Of a stretch of 60,227 nucleotides of DNA, positions 1-8,235 are shown piece by piece. A program made the position numbers and the translations under genes. Numbering within the stretch: position 1 is the stretch's first letter; every line of letters starts with the position of its first letter. A model generated the notes under the pieces. That model had not been told where the DNA came from and searched no databases. It worked only from the letters and a program-made list of their open reading frames with translations. Source of the stretch: Clostridia bacterium (GTDB lineage: Bacteria > Bacillota > Clostridia > Oscillospirales > Acutalibacteraceae); the NCBI GenBank assembly GCA_017472575.1, contig JAFUPX010000016.1, forward strand, positions 1 to 60,227, read 5' to 3'.

Positions 1-390
1 CCTGCTGCTGCCTCTACCCTACTGCATTTTTTTGAAGATACAAAAACAGGTCCTGAGGACTATGATGTTGTTTACACGGGTGATTTAGGCTATGTAGGAA
101 CAAATCTTTTATATGAACTGCTCGAAAGAAGAGGTGTTGATATCCGTTGCCGCCACAGCGACTGCGGGCTTATAATCTACGACCGCGAAAATCAGGATGT
201 TCACGCAGGCGGTTCAGGCTGCGGATGCTCGGCATCTGTCTTGGCATCCTTTATAATGCACCGTTTTGAAGAAAAGGATTTCAGTAACATTCTTTTTATG
301 TCCACCGGTGCGCTTATGAGTCCCACCTCATCCAATCAAGGTGAAAATATCCCCGCAATAGCACATTTGATAAACATCAAAAGTAATTGA
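1..390 (+). CDS. spoVAD: SpoVAD, stage V sporulation protein AD (3' part)
   Basis: C-terminal 129 residues of the thiolase-like SpoVAD protein, cut by the window start and ending at TGA 388-390. The recognisable family block is GDLGYVGTNLLYELL followed by HSDCGLIIYD and QDVHAGGSGCGCSA, then the LFMSTGALMSP stretch near the end. In the family, SpoVAD is a spore inner-membrane-associated protein that binds dipicolinic acid and works with the SpoVA channel in DPA uptake and release, so the organism should make endospores. In many Clostridia spoVAE follows spoVAD; here no spoVA gene follows and a new promoter overlaps the stop codon. The N-terminal part cannot be judged. Confidence 0.93.
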   Translation, partial: PAAASTLLHFFEDTKTGPEDYDVVYTGDLGYVGTNLLYELLERRGVDIRCRHSDCGLIIYDRENQDVHAGGSGCGCSASVLASFIMHRFEEKDFSNILFMSTGALMSPTSSNQGENIPAIAHLINIKSN

Positions 391-415
391 CAAAATTCGC
401 TTAAAAAAGTATAAT
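387..415 (+). promoter_or_regulatory. Consensus sigma-A promoter for mgtE
   Basis: TTGACA at 387-392 and TATAAT at 410-415 with a 17-bp spacer, a perfect match to the vegetative consensus. The -35 box overlaps the spoVAD TGA stop. Transcription should start near 422, about 74 nt before the mgtE ATG, which separates mgtE from the sporulation operon. Confidence 0.8.
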
Positions 416-440
416 AAATAAATGTAATAAAATATCTGAT

Positions 441-463
441 AACCTCGTCAAATAGGCGGGGTT
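441..463 (+). other. Short hairpin in the mgtE leader
   Basis: A 9-bp stem including two G-U pairs (441-449 with 455-463, loop AAATA) is followed by an A/T-rich tail without a clean T-run. It could be a weak terminator for spoVA read-through or a leader hairpin. It is too small to be an M-box magnesium riboswitch. Confidence 0.4.
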
Positions 464-495
464 ATTAGATTTAATTTGTGATAGGAGGAGCAGCT

Positions 496-1872
496 ATGGA
501 AGAAAAAATTCTTGAAGAACAGATTTACGAGCTGATTGAAAAAAGGCAGTTTTCCAAGCTGCGAAGTCTCCTTGAAGATATGAATGCCGCCGATATTGCC
601 GAGCTTTTTGAAGAAGTTTCCGATAAGGATGTTACGGTTATTTTCAGAATTTTGCCTAAAGAGTTAGCAGCAGAGGTTTTCGTTGAAATGGATTCTGACC
701 GTCAGCAGCTGCTTATTGAAGCTTTTAGTGATAAAGAGCTACGCGAGGTAATGGACGAGCTTTTTATGGACGATACTGTTGATATTATCGACGAAATGCC
801 TGCCACTGTTGCCAAACGAATTTTAAAACAGACCGACGCGGCAACAAGAAAAATGATTAATCAGCTGCTGGCTTACCCTGATGACAGCGCCGGTAGTATT
901 ATGACCACTGAGTATATCGACCTTAAAAAGGATATGACCGTGGAGGATGCCTTTGACCGTATACGCAAAATCGGTACAGATTCGGAACAGATATACACCT
1001 GCTATGTTACTGACCGCAGCCGTCACCTTTTAGGCATTGTATCGGTTAAGGATTTACTGCTTAACTCTAAGGACTGTGTTCTTAAAGAAATAATGGACGA
1101 TAACATCATCTTTGCCAACACGCTTGACGATAAGGAAGATGTTGCAGGAATGTTCGAAAAGTACGATATTCTTGCCCTGCCGGTTGTTGACAAGGAAAAC
1201 CGTCTTGTAGGTATCGTTACGGTTGACGATGCTATCGACGTTATGCAGGAAGAGGCATCCGAGGATATCGAAAAGATGGCGGCTATTTTGCCGAGTGAGA
1301 AAACCTATCTTAAGACAGGAGTTTTTGAAACCTTTAAGGCTCGTATACCTTGGCTTTTATTTCTTATGATTTCCGCAACCTTTACGGGTGCAATTATTTC
1401 AAGCTTTGAAGACAAGCTCACTAAGTATGCGGCTCTTATCGCCTTTATACCTATGCTTATGGGAACAGGCGGTAACTCGGGAAGTCAGTCATCGGTTACT
1501 GTTATACGTGCGCTTTCTCTCGGAGATATTGAGTTTAAAGACATTTGGCGTGTTATATGGAAGGAGCTGCGAGTTTCTCTTGTTTGCGGAGTTATTTTGG
1601 GAGTAGTAAACTTCATAAAGCTTTATTTGGTAGATTATCTTCTGCTTCACAGCTTCGATTCAGCAGTTGTTGTGGCAGAAATGCTTACAGTCTGCTTAAC
1701 ACTTGTGTTTGTTGTTATAGTTGCAAAGCTGGTAGGAAGTATATTGCCGATTTTGGCTAAGAAAATCGGGTTTGACCCTGCTGTTATGGCGAGTCCGCTG
1801 GTTACAACTATACTTGATGCTGTTTCGCTTATAATTTATTTCGGCATTGCCGCACAGATTTTAGGATTTTAG
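496..1872 (+). CDS. mgtE: MgtE family magnesium transporter
   Basis: A 458-residue protein matching MgtE length and order: an N-terminal helical MgtE_N domain (about 1-125), a CBS pair (about 130-250, beginning IMTTEYIDL), and a C-terminal five-helix membrane domain (about 275-458) with the pore-region motif GTGGNSGSQ. The family forms homodimeric Mg2+ channels in the cytoplasmic membrane, closed when cytosolic Mg2+ fills the N and CBS domains. ATG 496 is chosen because AGGAGG lies at 483-488; an in-frame GTG at 478 would place the Shine-Dalgarno inside the gene. The next gene follows after 12 nt, so the two are probably co-transcribed. No magnesium riboswitch is visible in the short leader. 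Confidence 0.95.
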   Translation: MEEKILEEQIYELIEKRQFSKLRSLLEDMNAADIAELFEEVSDKDVTVIFRILPKELAAEVFVEMDSDRQQLLIEAFSDKELREVMDELFMDDTVDIIDEMPATVAKRILKQTDAATRKMINQLLAYPDDSAGSIMTTEYIDLKKDMTVEDAFDRIRKIGTDSEQIYTCYVTDRSRHLLGIVSVKDLLLNSKDCVLKEIMDDNIIFANTLDDKEDVAGMFEKYDILALPVVDKENRLVGIVTVDDAIDVMQEEASEDIEKMAAILPSEKTYLKTGVFETFKARIPWLLFLMISATFTGAIISSFEDKLTKYAALIAFIPMLMGTGGNSGSQSSVTVIRALSLGDIEFKDIWRVIWKELRVSLVCGVILGVVNFIKLYLVDYLLLHSFDSAVVVAEMLTVCLTLVFVVIVAKLVGSILPILAKKIGFDPAVMASPLVTTILDAVSLIIYFGIAAQILGF

Positions 1873-1884
1873 GGAGAGTAAAAA

Positions 1885-3369
1885 ATGGTTAAAAAGGGAT
1901 TTGACAATGATAAATATATAAAGCTGCAATCGCAGAATATACGCGACCGTATCGCAGCTTTTGGAGACAAGCTCTATATGGAGTTCGGAGGAAAGCTGTT
2001 TGACGATTACCACGCCGCCCGTGTTCTCCCCGGCTTTGAGCCTGATGCCAAGGTTAAAATGCTCCTTGAGCTTAAGGACGATGCCGAGATAGTTATTGTT
2101 ATTAATGCCGACGCGATAGAGAAAAATAAGCGCAGAGGAGATTTAGGTATTACCTATGATCTTGACACCCTCCGCCTTATTGATGCTTTTCGTGGTATAG
2201 GTCTTTATGTGGGCAGTGTTGTTATTACCCGATATACAGGTCAGCCCTTAGCTCTTGCATTTGAAAACAGGCTCAAAACACTCGGTATAAATGTTTACCG
2301 CCATTATCCCATTAAGGATTACCCCTCAAATCTTCCCTTTATAGTAAGTGATGAAGGCTTCGGCAAAAACGACTACATAGCTACCACAAGAAAGCTTGTT
2401 GTTGTAACCGCTCCCGGACCCGGAAGCGGAAAAATGGCTACCTGCCTTTCTCAGCTTTACCACGAGCATAAGCGCGGGGTAAAGGCAGGCTATGCAAAAT
2501 TTGAGACCTTCCCCATTTGGAATATTCCCTTAAACCATCCTGTAAACTTAGCATACGAGGCAGCAACAGCTGACCTTAACGATGTTAATATGATTGACAG
2601 CTTCCATTTAGAGGCTTACGGTGAAACCACCGTAAACTACAACAGAGATATCGAGATTTTCCCTGTTTTGAATGCAATAATGGAACAGATTTTAGGAGAG
2701 TCGCCTTACAAGAGTCCTACAGATATGGGAGTTAATATGGCAGGCTACGGAATTGTTGATGATGAGGCTGTCCGCGCCGCCGCAAAGCAGGAAATACTGC
2801 GCCGCTATTACAACGCTCTTGTCAATTTAAGACAAGGTATGGGAACTGAGAGCGAGGTTACAAGAATTGAGCTTCTGATGAACCGCGTCAAGGTTTCCGC
2901 CAAGGACAGACCTGTTGTTGCCGCCGCATTTAAAAAAGCGGAGAATACCGGAAACCCTGCAACGGCAATTGAGCTTCCTGACGGCAGAATAGTCACAGGA
3001 AAGACTTCATCGCTTTTGGGAGCAAGCTCCTCAATGCTGTTGAACTGCCTTAAAGAGCTTGCCGGAATTGATGACAGCGTTGAGCTTATCTCCCCCGACA
3101 TCATCGAGCCTATTCAAGATTTAAAGACCGGAATTATGGGCAACCACAATCCGAGACTTCATACTGACGAGGTGCTTATAGCCCTTTCAATCTGCGCCGC
3201 AACAGAGGCTGTGGCAAAAAAAGCGCTCGACCAGCTCCACAACCTTAAAGGGCTTGAAGCTCATTCAAGCGTTATACTTTCCCGCGTAGACGAAAATGTT
3301 TTCCGAAAGCTCGGAGTTAATATGACCTACGAGCCGCAGTATCAAACTAAAAAATTATATCATAATTAA
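1885..3369 (+). CDS. UPF0371/DUF1846 family protein
   Basis: A 494-residue protein of the DUF1846 (UPF0371) family, recognised from its N-terminus (KGFDNDKYIKLQSQNIRDRI) and full family length. Structures of relatives exist but no firm function is known to me. A glycine-rich GPGSGKM segment at residues 178-184 looks like a nucleotide-binding P-loop, and the region before it resembles a Rossmann-like half; ATP binding is inference. The Shine-Dalgarno GGGAG precedes ATG 1885 and the gene lies 12 nt after mgtE, suggesting one operon, although a functional tie to magnesium is not shown. It ends at a strong bidirectional terminator. Confidence 0.9.
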   Translation: MVKKGFDNDKYIKLQSQNIRDRIAAFGDKLYMEFGGKLFDDYHAARVLPGFEPDAKVKMLLELKDDAEIVIVINADAIEKNKRRGDLGITYDLDTLRLIDAFRGIGLYVGSVVITRYTGQPLALAFENRLKTLGINVYRHYPIKDYPSNLPFIVSDEGFGKNDYIATTRKLVVVTAPGPGSGKMATCLSQLYHEHKRGVKAGYAKFETFPIWNIPLNHPVNLAYEAATADLNDVNMIDSFHLEAYGETTVNYNRDIEIFPVLNAIMEQILGESPYKSPTDMGVNMAGYGIVDDEAVRAAAKQEILRRYYNALVNLRQGMGTESEVTRIELLMNRVKVSAKDRPVVAAAFKKAENTGNPATAIELPDGRIVTGKTSSLLGASSSMLLNCLKELAGIDDSVELISPDIIEPIQDLKTGIMGNHNPRLHTDEVLIALSICAATEAVAKKALDQLHNLKGLEAHSSVILSRVDENVFRKLGVNMTYEPQYQTKKLYHN

Positions 3370-3370
3370 A

Positions 3371-3407
3371 AAAAGGCTTCTTCAAAAATGAAGAAGCCGT
3401 TTTTTAA
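3371..3407. terminator. Bidirectional rho-independent terminator
   Basis: Perfect 9-bp stem GGCTTCTTC (3375-3383) with GAAGAAGCC (3390-3398) and a 6-nt loop, with an A-run before it and a T-run after it. It can stop both the UPF0371 transcript (+) and the converging two-gene islet (-). Confidence 0.9.
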
Positions 3408-3655
3408 TCACCGAATTTTTCTTTTATTTGCTCGTTTACTCTTGCATTCATACCGTTAGGCAGCAAAATCATATCTTTTTCGTCAATACTTATAGTCGCT
3501 ATATCGTTTTTTTCTCCGTATTGCGGAAAATTAACAAGCCAAGATGAATCTATATTTCTCTCATCACATATCCAACCCTGCATTCCCTTATGCACGCCCT
3601 CTTTTGCATATCTTTCTTTTTCAACTGTTACTTCAATACAATCCATTTCTTTCAT
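3404..3655 (-). CDS. DUF4926-like small protein, candidate immunity partner
   Basis: An 83-residue protein starting MKEMDCIEVTVEKERY. It has the look of the DUF4926 family: a short beta-rich protein with an early 'D-x-x-E-V/L-T' strand, a glycine turn (HKGMQGW), and a late 'ISIDEKDMILLP' strand. ATG 3655 is chosen because GGAGGAG lies 8 nt before it and only 2 nt separate it from the stop of the gene ahead, so the two are translationally coupled. DUF4926 proteins are, from memory, often encoded next to DUF6883 proteins, which suggests an immunity or antitoxin role; this is inference. The DNA is visibly richer in A+T than the neighbouring genes. Confidence 0.6.
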   Translation of the reverse strand: MKEMDCIEVTVEKERYAKEGVHKGMQGWICDERNIDSSWLVNFPQYGEKNDIATISIDEKDMILLPNGMNARVNEQIKEKFGD

Positions 3656-3657
3656 TT

Positions 3658-4215
3658 CTATTCTCCTCCATACGGTGTTGATAAATTGATTTTTCCATTT
3701 GGCCATACCATCCATCCACTTATAAAAGAAACCGTATCTTTTTTGTCTTTTCTTGGTATTTCTATTCTGATACTTATTCTTTGCCCATATTTATTTAACA
3801 AACCAAGTTTATATTCTCCTGATACATATTTTTCTAATGCTTGTTTTTCAAACTCTTCCTTTAACCATTGCGAATCTTCAATAGTATATCCCCAGTTTTC
3901 AAACATTTTTTGTTTTCCGTGTTGATAAAGATTTTCGGGGTCAAATAAATACGGATCAAACTTGCTGTAGTCGCTTATTGAGGTTGCGTTATTTAATACT
4001 TCATCATAAGAAAGCGGTTCTAATATACAATGACAATACTGATGATGCGGATAAGTCGGCTTATTATCATACGAAAACCAACATTCATCTAATCTAAGAC
4101 AAATATCACAATGATTTTCGCTCATATTTCTATGTATCCACTTAATCCAATTAGGCATTTCAGGTGGTTCTGTGTCCCAAACACCTGCTGAAAACAATTC
4201 ACTTAATAAATCCAT
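3658..4215 (-). CDS. DUF6883-like protein with Cys/His knuckle, candidate orphan toxin
   Basis: A 185-residue protein in two parts. Residues about 30-70 hold a probable zinc knuckle: C36-x2-C39, then HH at 57-58 and C61-x-C63, resembling the C-terminal end of phage minor-head (SPP1 gp7/Mu gpF) proteins that carry toxin or effector tails. Residues about 83-185 resemble DUF6883, with an HGKQKMFENWGY block and a final GWMVWPNGKINLSTPYGG strand pair. No head-morphogenesis domain precedes it and there is no signal peptide, so it looks like a detached C-terminal cassette. It has its own promoter and the Shine-Dalgarno AAGGAG. Toxin function is inferred from domain resemblance and from the coupled DUF4926-like gene. 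The activity, possibly nuclease, is unknown. Confidence 0.55.
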   Translation of the reverse strand: MDLLSELFSAGVWDTEPPEMPNWIKWIHRNMSENHCDICLRLDECWFSYDNKPTYPHHQYCHCILEPLSYDEVLNNATSISDYSKFDPYLFDPENLYQHGKQKMFENWGYTIEDSQWLKEEFEKQALEKYVSGEYKLGLLNKYGQRISIRIEIPRKDKKDTVSFISGWMVWPNGKINLSTPYGGE

Positions 4216-4264
4216 TTTTATAATACTCCTTTATAATACAAAATGCAAATCAATCTGTGGCTAT

Positions 4265-4294
4265 ATTGTAAAGGAATATCTATATGATATTCAA
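4265..4294 (-). promoter_or_regulatory. Promoter of the toxin-like islet with operator-like dyad
   Basis: On the minus strand TTGAAT (4289-4294) and TACAAT (4265-4270) are 18 bp apart. A perfect inverted repeat, GAATATC (4274-4280) and GATATTC (4286-4292) with a 5-bp centre, fills the spacer and touches the -35 box. A third GAATATC copy lies upstream at 4307-4313. This is the classical position for a repressor site, so autoregulation is plausible. Confidence 0.55.
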
Positions 4295-4360
4295 TGACAT
4301 CTTTTGGAATATCTTATTTCAGTTTTTCTACGTAAACAAAAAGTATATCATAATACAATA

Positions 4361-4396
4361 AGGGGCTGTCTGGCTAAAAAAGCGAGACAGCCCCTT
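4361..4396 (-). terminator. Terminator hairpin downstream of secA
   Basis: An 11-bp perfect stem pairs 4361-4371 with 4385-4395 just past the secA stop. The tail on the minus strand is A/T-rich but not a clean T-run, so termination may be partial. Confidence 0.7.
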
Positions 4397-4401
4397 GTAT
4401 A

Positions 4402-7128
4402 TTAATCCATATCTTTTCCGCAGCAGCGTTTATATTTCTTTCCGCTTCCGCAGGGGCAAAGAGCGTTTTTGCTTACAACACCTTTTCCTCTTACGGTCTG
4501 CGGCTTATCGCCGGTGCCGGTTTCCTCGGCAACCTTTTCGCGTTTTACCTGCTCATCCTTGCGCACTCTTACAGAAAGTACCAGTTTTGCAGTCTGCTCG
4601 CGGATAGTATCGGTCATAGCCGAGAACATATCATAGCTGTCGTTACGGTATTCAACCACAGGGTCATGCTGACCGTATGCACGAAGACCTATACCCTGAC
4701 GCAGCTGGTCCATATTATCAATATGATCCATCCAGTTGGTATCAACGCTTCTAAGCAGCATTACGCGCTCTATTTCGCGCATAGTGGAAGAACCGAACTC
4801 CTCCTCGCGCTTAGCGTAAATAGCGTGAGCCTTTTCCTTTAAGCTCTCAGCCACCTTTTCACTGGTTAAGCTGTTTAACTCATCTGTTGTATACTGTAAA
4901 TCTTCGGGCGAAGTTATCCATCCGAGGAAATAATCGCGCAGTCCCTTAAAATCCCAGTTATCAGCAACAGGGTCGCTTAAGAATATCTTGCAGTAGGAGT
5001 CAACCGTATCATCAATCATTTTCATAACCGTGTCGGTGATGTTATCCCCGTCAAGCACACGGTTGCGCTGTTCGTAAATAAGCTCACGCTGCTTATTCAT
5101 AACATCATCATACTGGAGGACATTCTTACGAATTGCGAAGTTCATGCCCTCTTTCTTCTTCTGCGCTCCCTCGATTGTACGGGATAACATTCCGCTTTCA
5201 AGCGGAACATTTTCTTCAACCTTTAAGGTATCCATCATAGTGGAAATTCTTTCTCCTCCGTAAAGACGCATCAAATCGTCTTCAAGAGAAATATAGAATT
5301 TGGTAACACCGGGGTCACCCTGACGGCCCGCTCGGCCTCTTAACTGATTGTCTATTCTTCTTGAATCGTGGCGTTCTGTACCTATAATGCAAAGTCCGCC
5401 CGCTTCTCTTACCTTTTCAGCCTCGGGAGCTATCTCTGCCTTAAACTTCTCGTAAAACTCTTTATAAGCGGCTCTGGCGGCGATAATATCGGGGTCGTCT
5501 GTTTCGGCGAAGCCTGTTGCCTCTGTAATAATTTCCTCGCTTAAGCCATCATGCCTTAGCTGAGCTTTGGCAAGATACTCTGCATTACCGCCGAGCATAA
5601 TATCGGTTCCGCGTCCCGCCATATTTGTAGCTATTGTAACGGCACCGAATTTACCCGCCTGAGCGATAATCTCGGCTTCCTTTTCGTGATGCTTAGCGTT
5701 TAAAACATTGTGCTTTATACCCTTTTTCTTAAGCAGTGCGGATAAAAGCTCGGATTTTTCAATTGTTACCGTACCCACAAGCACCGGCTGACCCTTTGCG
5801 TGGCACTCGGCGATTTTGTCAATAACCGCGAAATACTTAGCCTTTTCGGTCTTATATACCGCATCATTTTCGTCAATTCTGGCAAGGGGTTTGTTGGTAG
5901 GAATTTCAATAACATCCAGCTTGTAAATTTCCTGAAACTCGCCTTCCTCGGTCATAGCCGTACCGGTCATACCCGAAAGCTTGTTATAAAGGCGGAAGAA
6001 ATTCTGGAAGGTTATTGTGGCAAGAGTTTTAGACTCGCGGGCAACCTTAACTCCCTCTTTTGCTTCAATAGCCTGATGCAGACCCTCGTTATACCGTCTG
6101 CCGAACATAAGGCGGCCGGTAAATTCGTCAACTATGATTACCTCGCCATCCTTAACAACATAGTCAACATCCCTTTTCATAATACCGTGGGCGCGTATTG
6201 CCTGATTAACATGGTGAGCAATGGCAATATTCTCTGTATCGTTAAGGTTTTCAATATTAAAGTATTCCTCTGCCTTTTTAACGCCTGAGGGAGTAAGTGT
6301 TGCGGTGCGTGCCTTTTCGTCTACAACATAGTCACCGTCGTAATTTGTGTCCTCATCGCTCGCCTTATCGTCCATTTCCTTAACCTTAACCATTTTAAGG
6401 GATTTTGCGAAACGGTTTGCGGCGGCATAAAGGTCGGTCGATTTATCGCTCTGACCCGAAATAATAAGCGGAGTACGCGCCTCGTCGATAAGGATAGAGT
6501 CCACCTCATCAACAATAGCAAAGTTATGTCCGCGCTGAACACGCTGCTCCTTGTAAATTACCATATTATCGCGCAAATAATCGAAGCCTAATTCGTTGTT
6601 TGTGCAGTAGGTTATATCAGCCTCGTAAGCAGCCTTTTTAGCCTCGTGGTCCATACCATGAATAATAAGACCTACGCTAAGCCCCATAAAGCGGTATAAT
6701 TTACCCATCCACTCAGAGTCACGCTTGGCAAGATAATCGTTTACGGTTACTATATGGACTCCCTTGCCACTAAGTGCGTTTAGGTATGCAGGAAGAGTTG
6801 CAACCAAGGTTTTACCCTCACCTGTTTTCATTTCGCTTATTCTTCCCTGATGAAGAATAATTCCGCCGATTATCTGAACGGGGAAATGCCTCATACCAAG
6901 CACCCTATCCCCTGCCTCGCGGCAGGCGGCAAAAGTCTCAGGAAGTATGTCATCAAGAGTTTATCCGTTTGCAAGGCGTTCTTTAAACTCCGCTGTTTTA
7001 TTTTTAAGTGCCTCGTCCGAAAGAGCCTTATACTCCTCCTCCAAATCGAGCACTGCCTTTTGTAAGGGCAATATTCTTTTTATTTCCTTTTCGCTGTAAT
7101 TTCCGAAAAGAGCCTTTAATAAATTCAT
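4402..7128 (-). CDS. secA: Preprotein translocase ATPase SecA, interrupted by an in-frame TAA
   Basis: Full-length SecA reading frame from ATG 7128 (Shine-Dalgarno GAGGT) to the stop at 4402, 909 codons including two stops. It shows the N-terminus [19 protein letters not shown], the Q-motif [10 protein letters not shown], Walker A MKTGEGKT, the [15 protein letters not shown] helicase block, GRAGRQGD, and a C-terminal zinc-binding SEC-C motif ([13 protein letters not shown]). SecA drives Sec-dependent protein export at the membrane and is essential. Codon 56 (6961-6963) reads TAA where the family has lysine in GKTLDD, with the frame intact on both sides. Restart at GTG 6903, preceded by AGGGG, would give an 833-residue protein lacking 75 residues. 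A base error or a strain mutation is the simplest explanation. No second secA is in the window. Confidence 0.93.
6961..6963 (-). other. secA: In-frame TAA stop in secA (codon 56)
   Basis: The minus strand reads GCA AAC GGA TAA ACT CTT GAT GAC, where relatives have A-N-G-K-T-L-D-D. One base (AAA to TAA, plus-strand T to A at 6963) restores lysine. TAA also terminates many neighbouring genes, so stop-codon reassignment is not an explanation. Confidence 0.9.
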
Positions 7129-7193
7129 ATTCTTACCTCAAATCAGTAAATTCATCATATTATTATATAATAATTTTATTAACAAATAAAGTA

Positions 7194-8150
7194 TTATTTT
7201 AGTAAAATGGTATTTTTATCCGTTTTTTTAAGTCCGGAGGTTAAAATAAGCTCACCGTTTTTATCAATAAACACCGCCTCATATCCTGAAAGGCTTTCAA
7301 TAAGCTCTGTACCCTGCTCTTTTCCAATCAAAAAGCAAACGGTTGAAAGCGCATCACAGTCAAAGGAGCTATCCCCTATTATTGTAACACTCAAAAGGTC
7401 ATTTTCTACTCCGTAGCCTGTTTCTTTATCTAAAATATGGTGGTAGATAACCCCGTCCTTTTCGATATACCGCTGATAAATTCCCGATGTAACGGCGGAT
7501 TTATCCTTTAGCTTTAAAACGGCGCTTACTTCGCTTTCCTCGAAAGGAGTTTGTATCCCCACATTATATTCCTTACCGAAAACCAGTACATTTCCACCGA
7601 GATTAATTATTCCCTCGGTTACACCTTTTTCCTTGAAATACTCAAGTAAGCGGTCTGCTATATATCCCTTTGCAACAGCTCCGAGGTCTATTTTTTTGCC
7701 GTTTAAATTAACCATATTACCGTTAATTTCTATGCTCTGATAATCAATATTTTTAAGCGCTTCGGCAATTTCATCCTTAGAGGGGATAATTTGATTTTCA
7801 AAGTCCCAAAGATTGCTTAATTCACAAACCGTTATGTCAAACTTACCGCCGGAAATTTCCGAATAGTAAATTGAGCGGTCGATAATCTCCCGCGTATCGC
7901 TCGACACTTCAACAAAGTCATTCGAGGAATTAAGTAACGATACCTCGCTTGTTTCTACCGTTCGGCTTAATTTGTTTTCATACTCTTTGCAGACCTCGAA
8001 AGCGCCGTCCAGCGTATCATCATCGCAGGCGGCGGTGAGCTTTACAAAGGTATTAAGCATAAACCTTGTATCGGTATTTTCCTTTTTATCACTGCATCCG
8101 CAGAGAAGTAAAAGGACGAGTATCACATTAACGCTTAAAAACTTTCTCAT
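7194..8150 (-). CDS. apbE: FAD:protein FMN transferase (ApbE), lipoprotein
   Basis: A 318-residue ApbE-family protein. It begins with a lipoprotein signal peptide ending in the lipobox LLCGC (Cys19) and has the family segments DTRFMLNTFVKL, GGKFDITVCEL, DLGAVAKGYIADRL and the late DALSTVCFLIG. ApbE enzymes use FAD to attach FMN to a Ser/Thr of partner redox proteins (such as Rnf/Nqr subunits or extracellular flavoproteins), with Mg2+, outside the membrane. ATG 8150 is preferred over 8165 because the upstream ATG overlaps the -10 box. No Shine-Dalgarno precedes it, consistent with a leaderless message. It is divergent from the NusG-II/Gx pair, a recurring association. Confidence 0.92.
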   Translation of the reverse strand: MRKFLSVNVILVLLLLCGCSDKKENTDTRFMLNTFVKLTAACDDDTLDGAFEVCKEYENKLSRTVETSEVSLLNSSNDFVEVSSDTREIIDRSIYYSEISGGKFDITVCELSNLWDFENQIIPSKDEIAEALKNIDYQSIEINGNMVNLNGKKIDLGAVAKGYIADRLLEYFKEKGVTEGIINLGGNVLVFGKEYNVGIQTPFEESEVSAVLKLKDKSAVTSGIYQRYIEKDGVIYHHILDKETGYGVENDLLSVTIIGDSSFDCDALSTVCFLIGKEQGTELIESLSGYEAVFIDKNGELILTSGLKKTDKNTILLK

Positions 8151-8156
8151 AGAAAT

Positions 8157-8185
8157 ATTATACATTGTCTTTTATTTTTTGTAAA
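8157..8185 (-). promoter_or_regulatory. apbE promoter predicting a leaderless mRNA
   Basis: Minus strand TTTACA (8180-8185), 17-bp spacer, TATAAT (8157-8162). The +1 expected 7 nt downstream coincides with the A of the ATG at 8150, and there is no ribosome-binding site. Confidence 0.65.
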
Positions 8186-8235
8186 GATGTGTTAAAATTA
8201 AAATACTTATGTAATTATACATTTGAGGTGATACC

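Noticed and set aside
441-463. Magnesium riboswitch ahead of mgtE
   Set aside because: Only a single 9-bp hairpin is present in a leader of about 74 nt; M-box and ykoK-type aptamers are far larger.
478-495. GTG start for mgtE
   Set aside because: The Shine-Dalgarno AGGAGG at 483-488 lies downstream of it and serves ATG 496.
5800-6288. Open frame of 162 codons antisense to secA
   Set aside because: A shadow of secA codon usage; no start signal or family resemblance.
6961-6963. Stop-codon reassignment of TAA
   Set aside because: TAA ends many intact genes in the window at their expected family C-termini, for example asnB and aspS.
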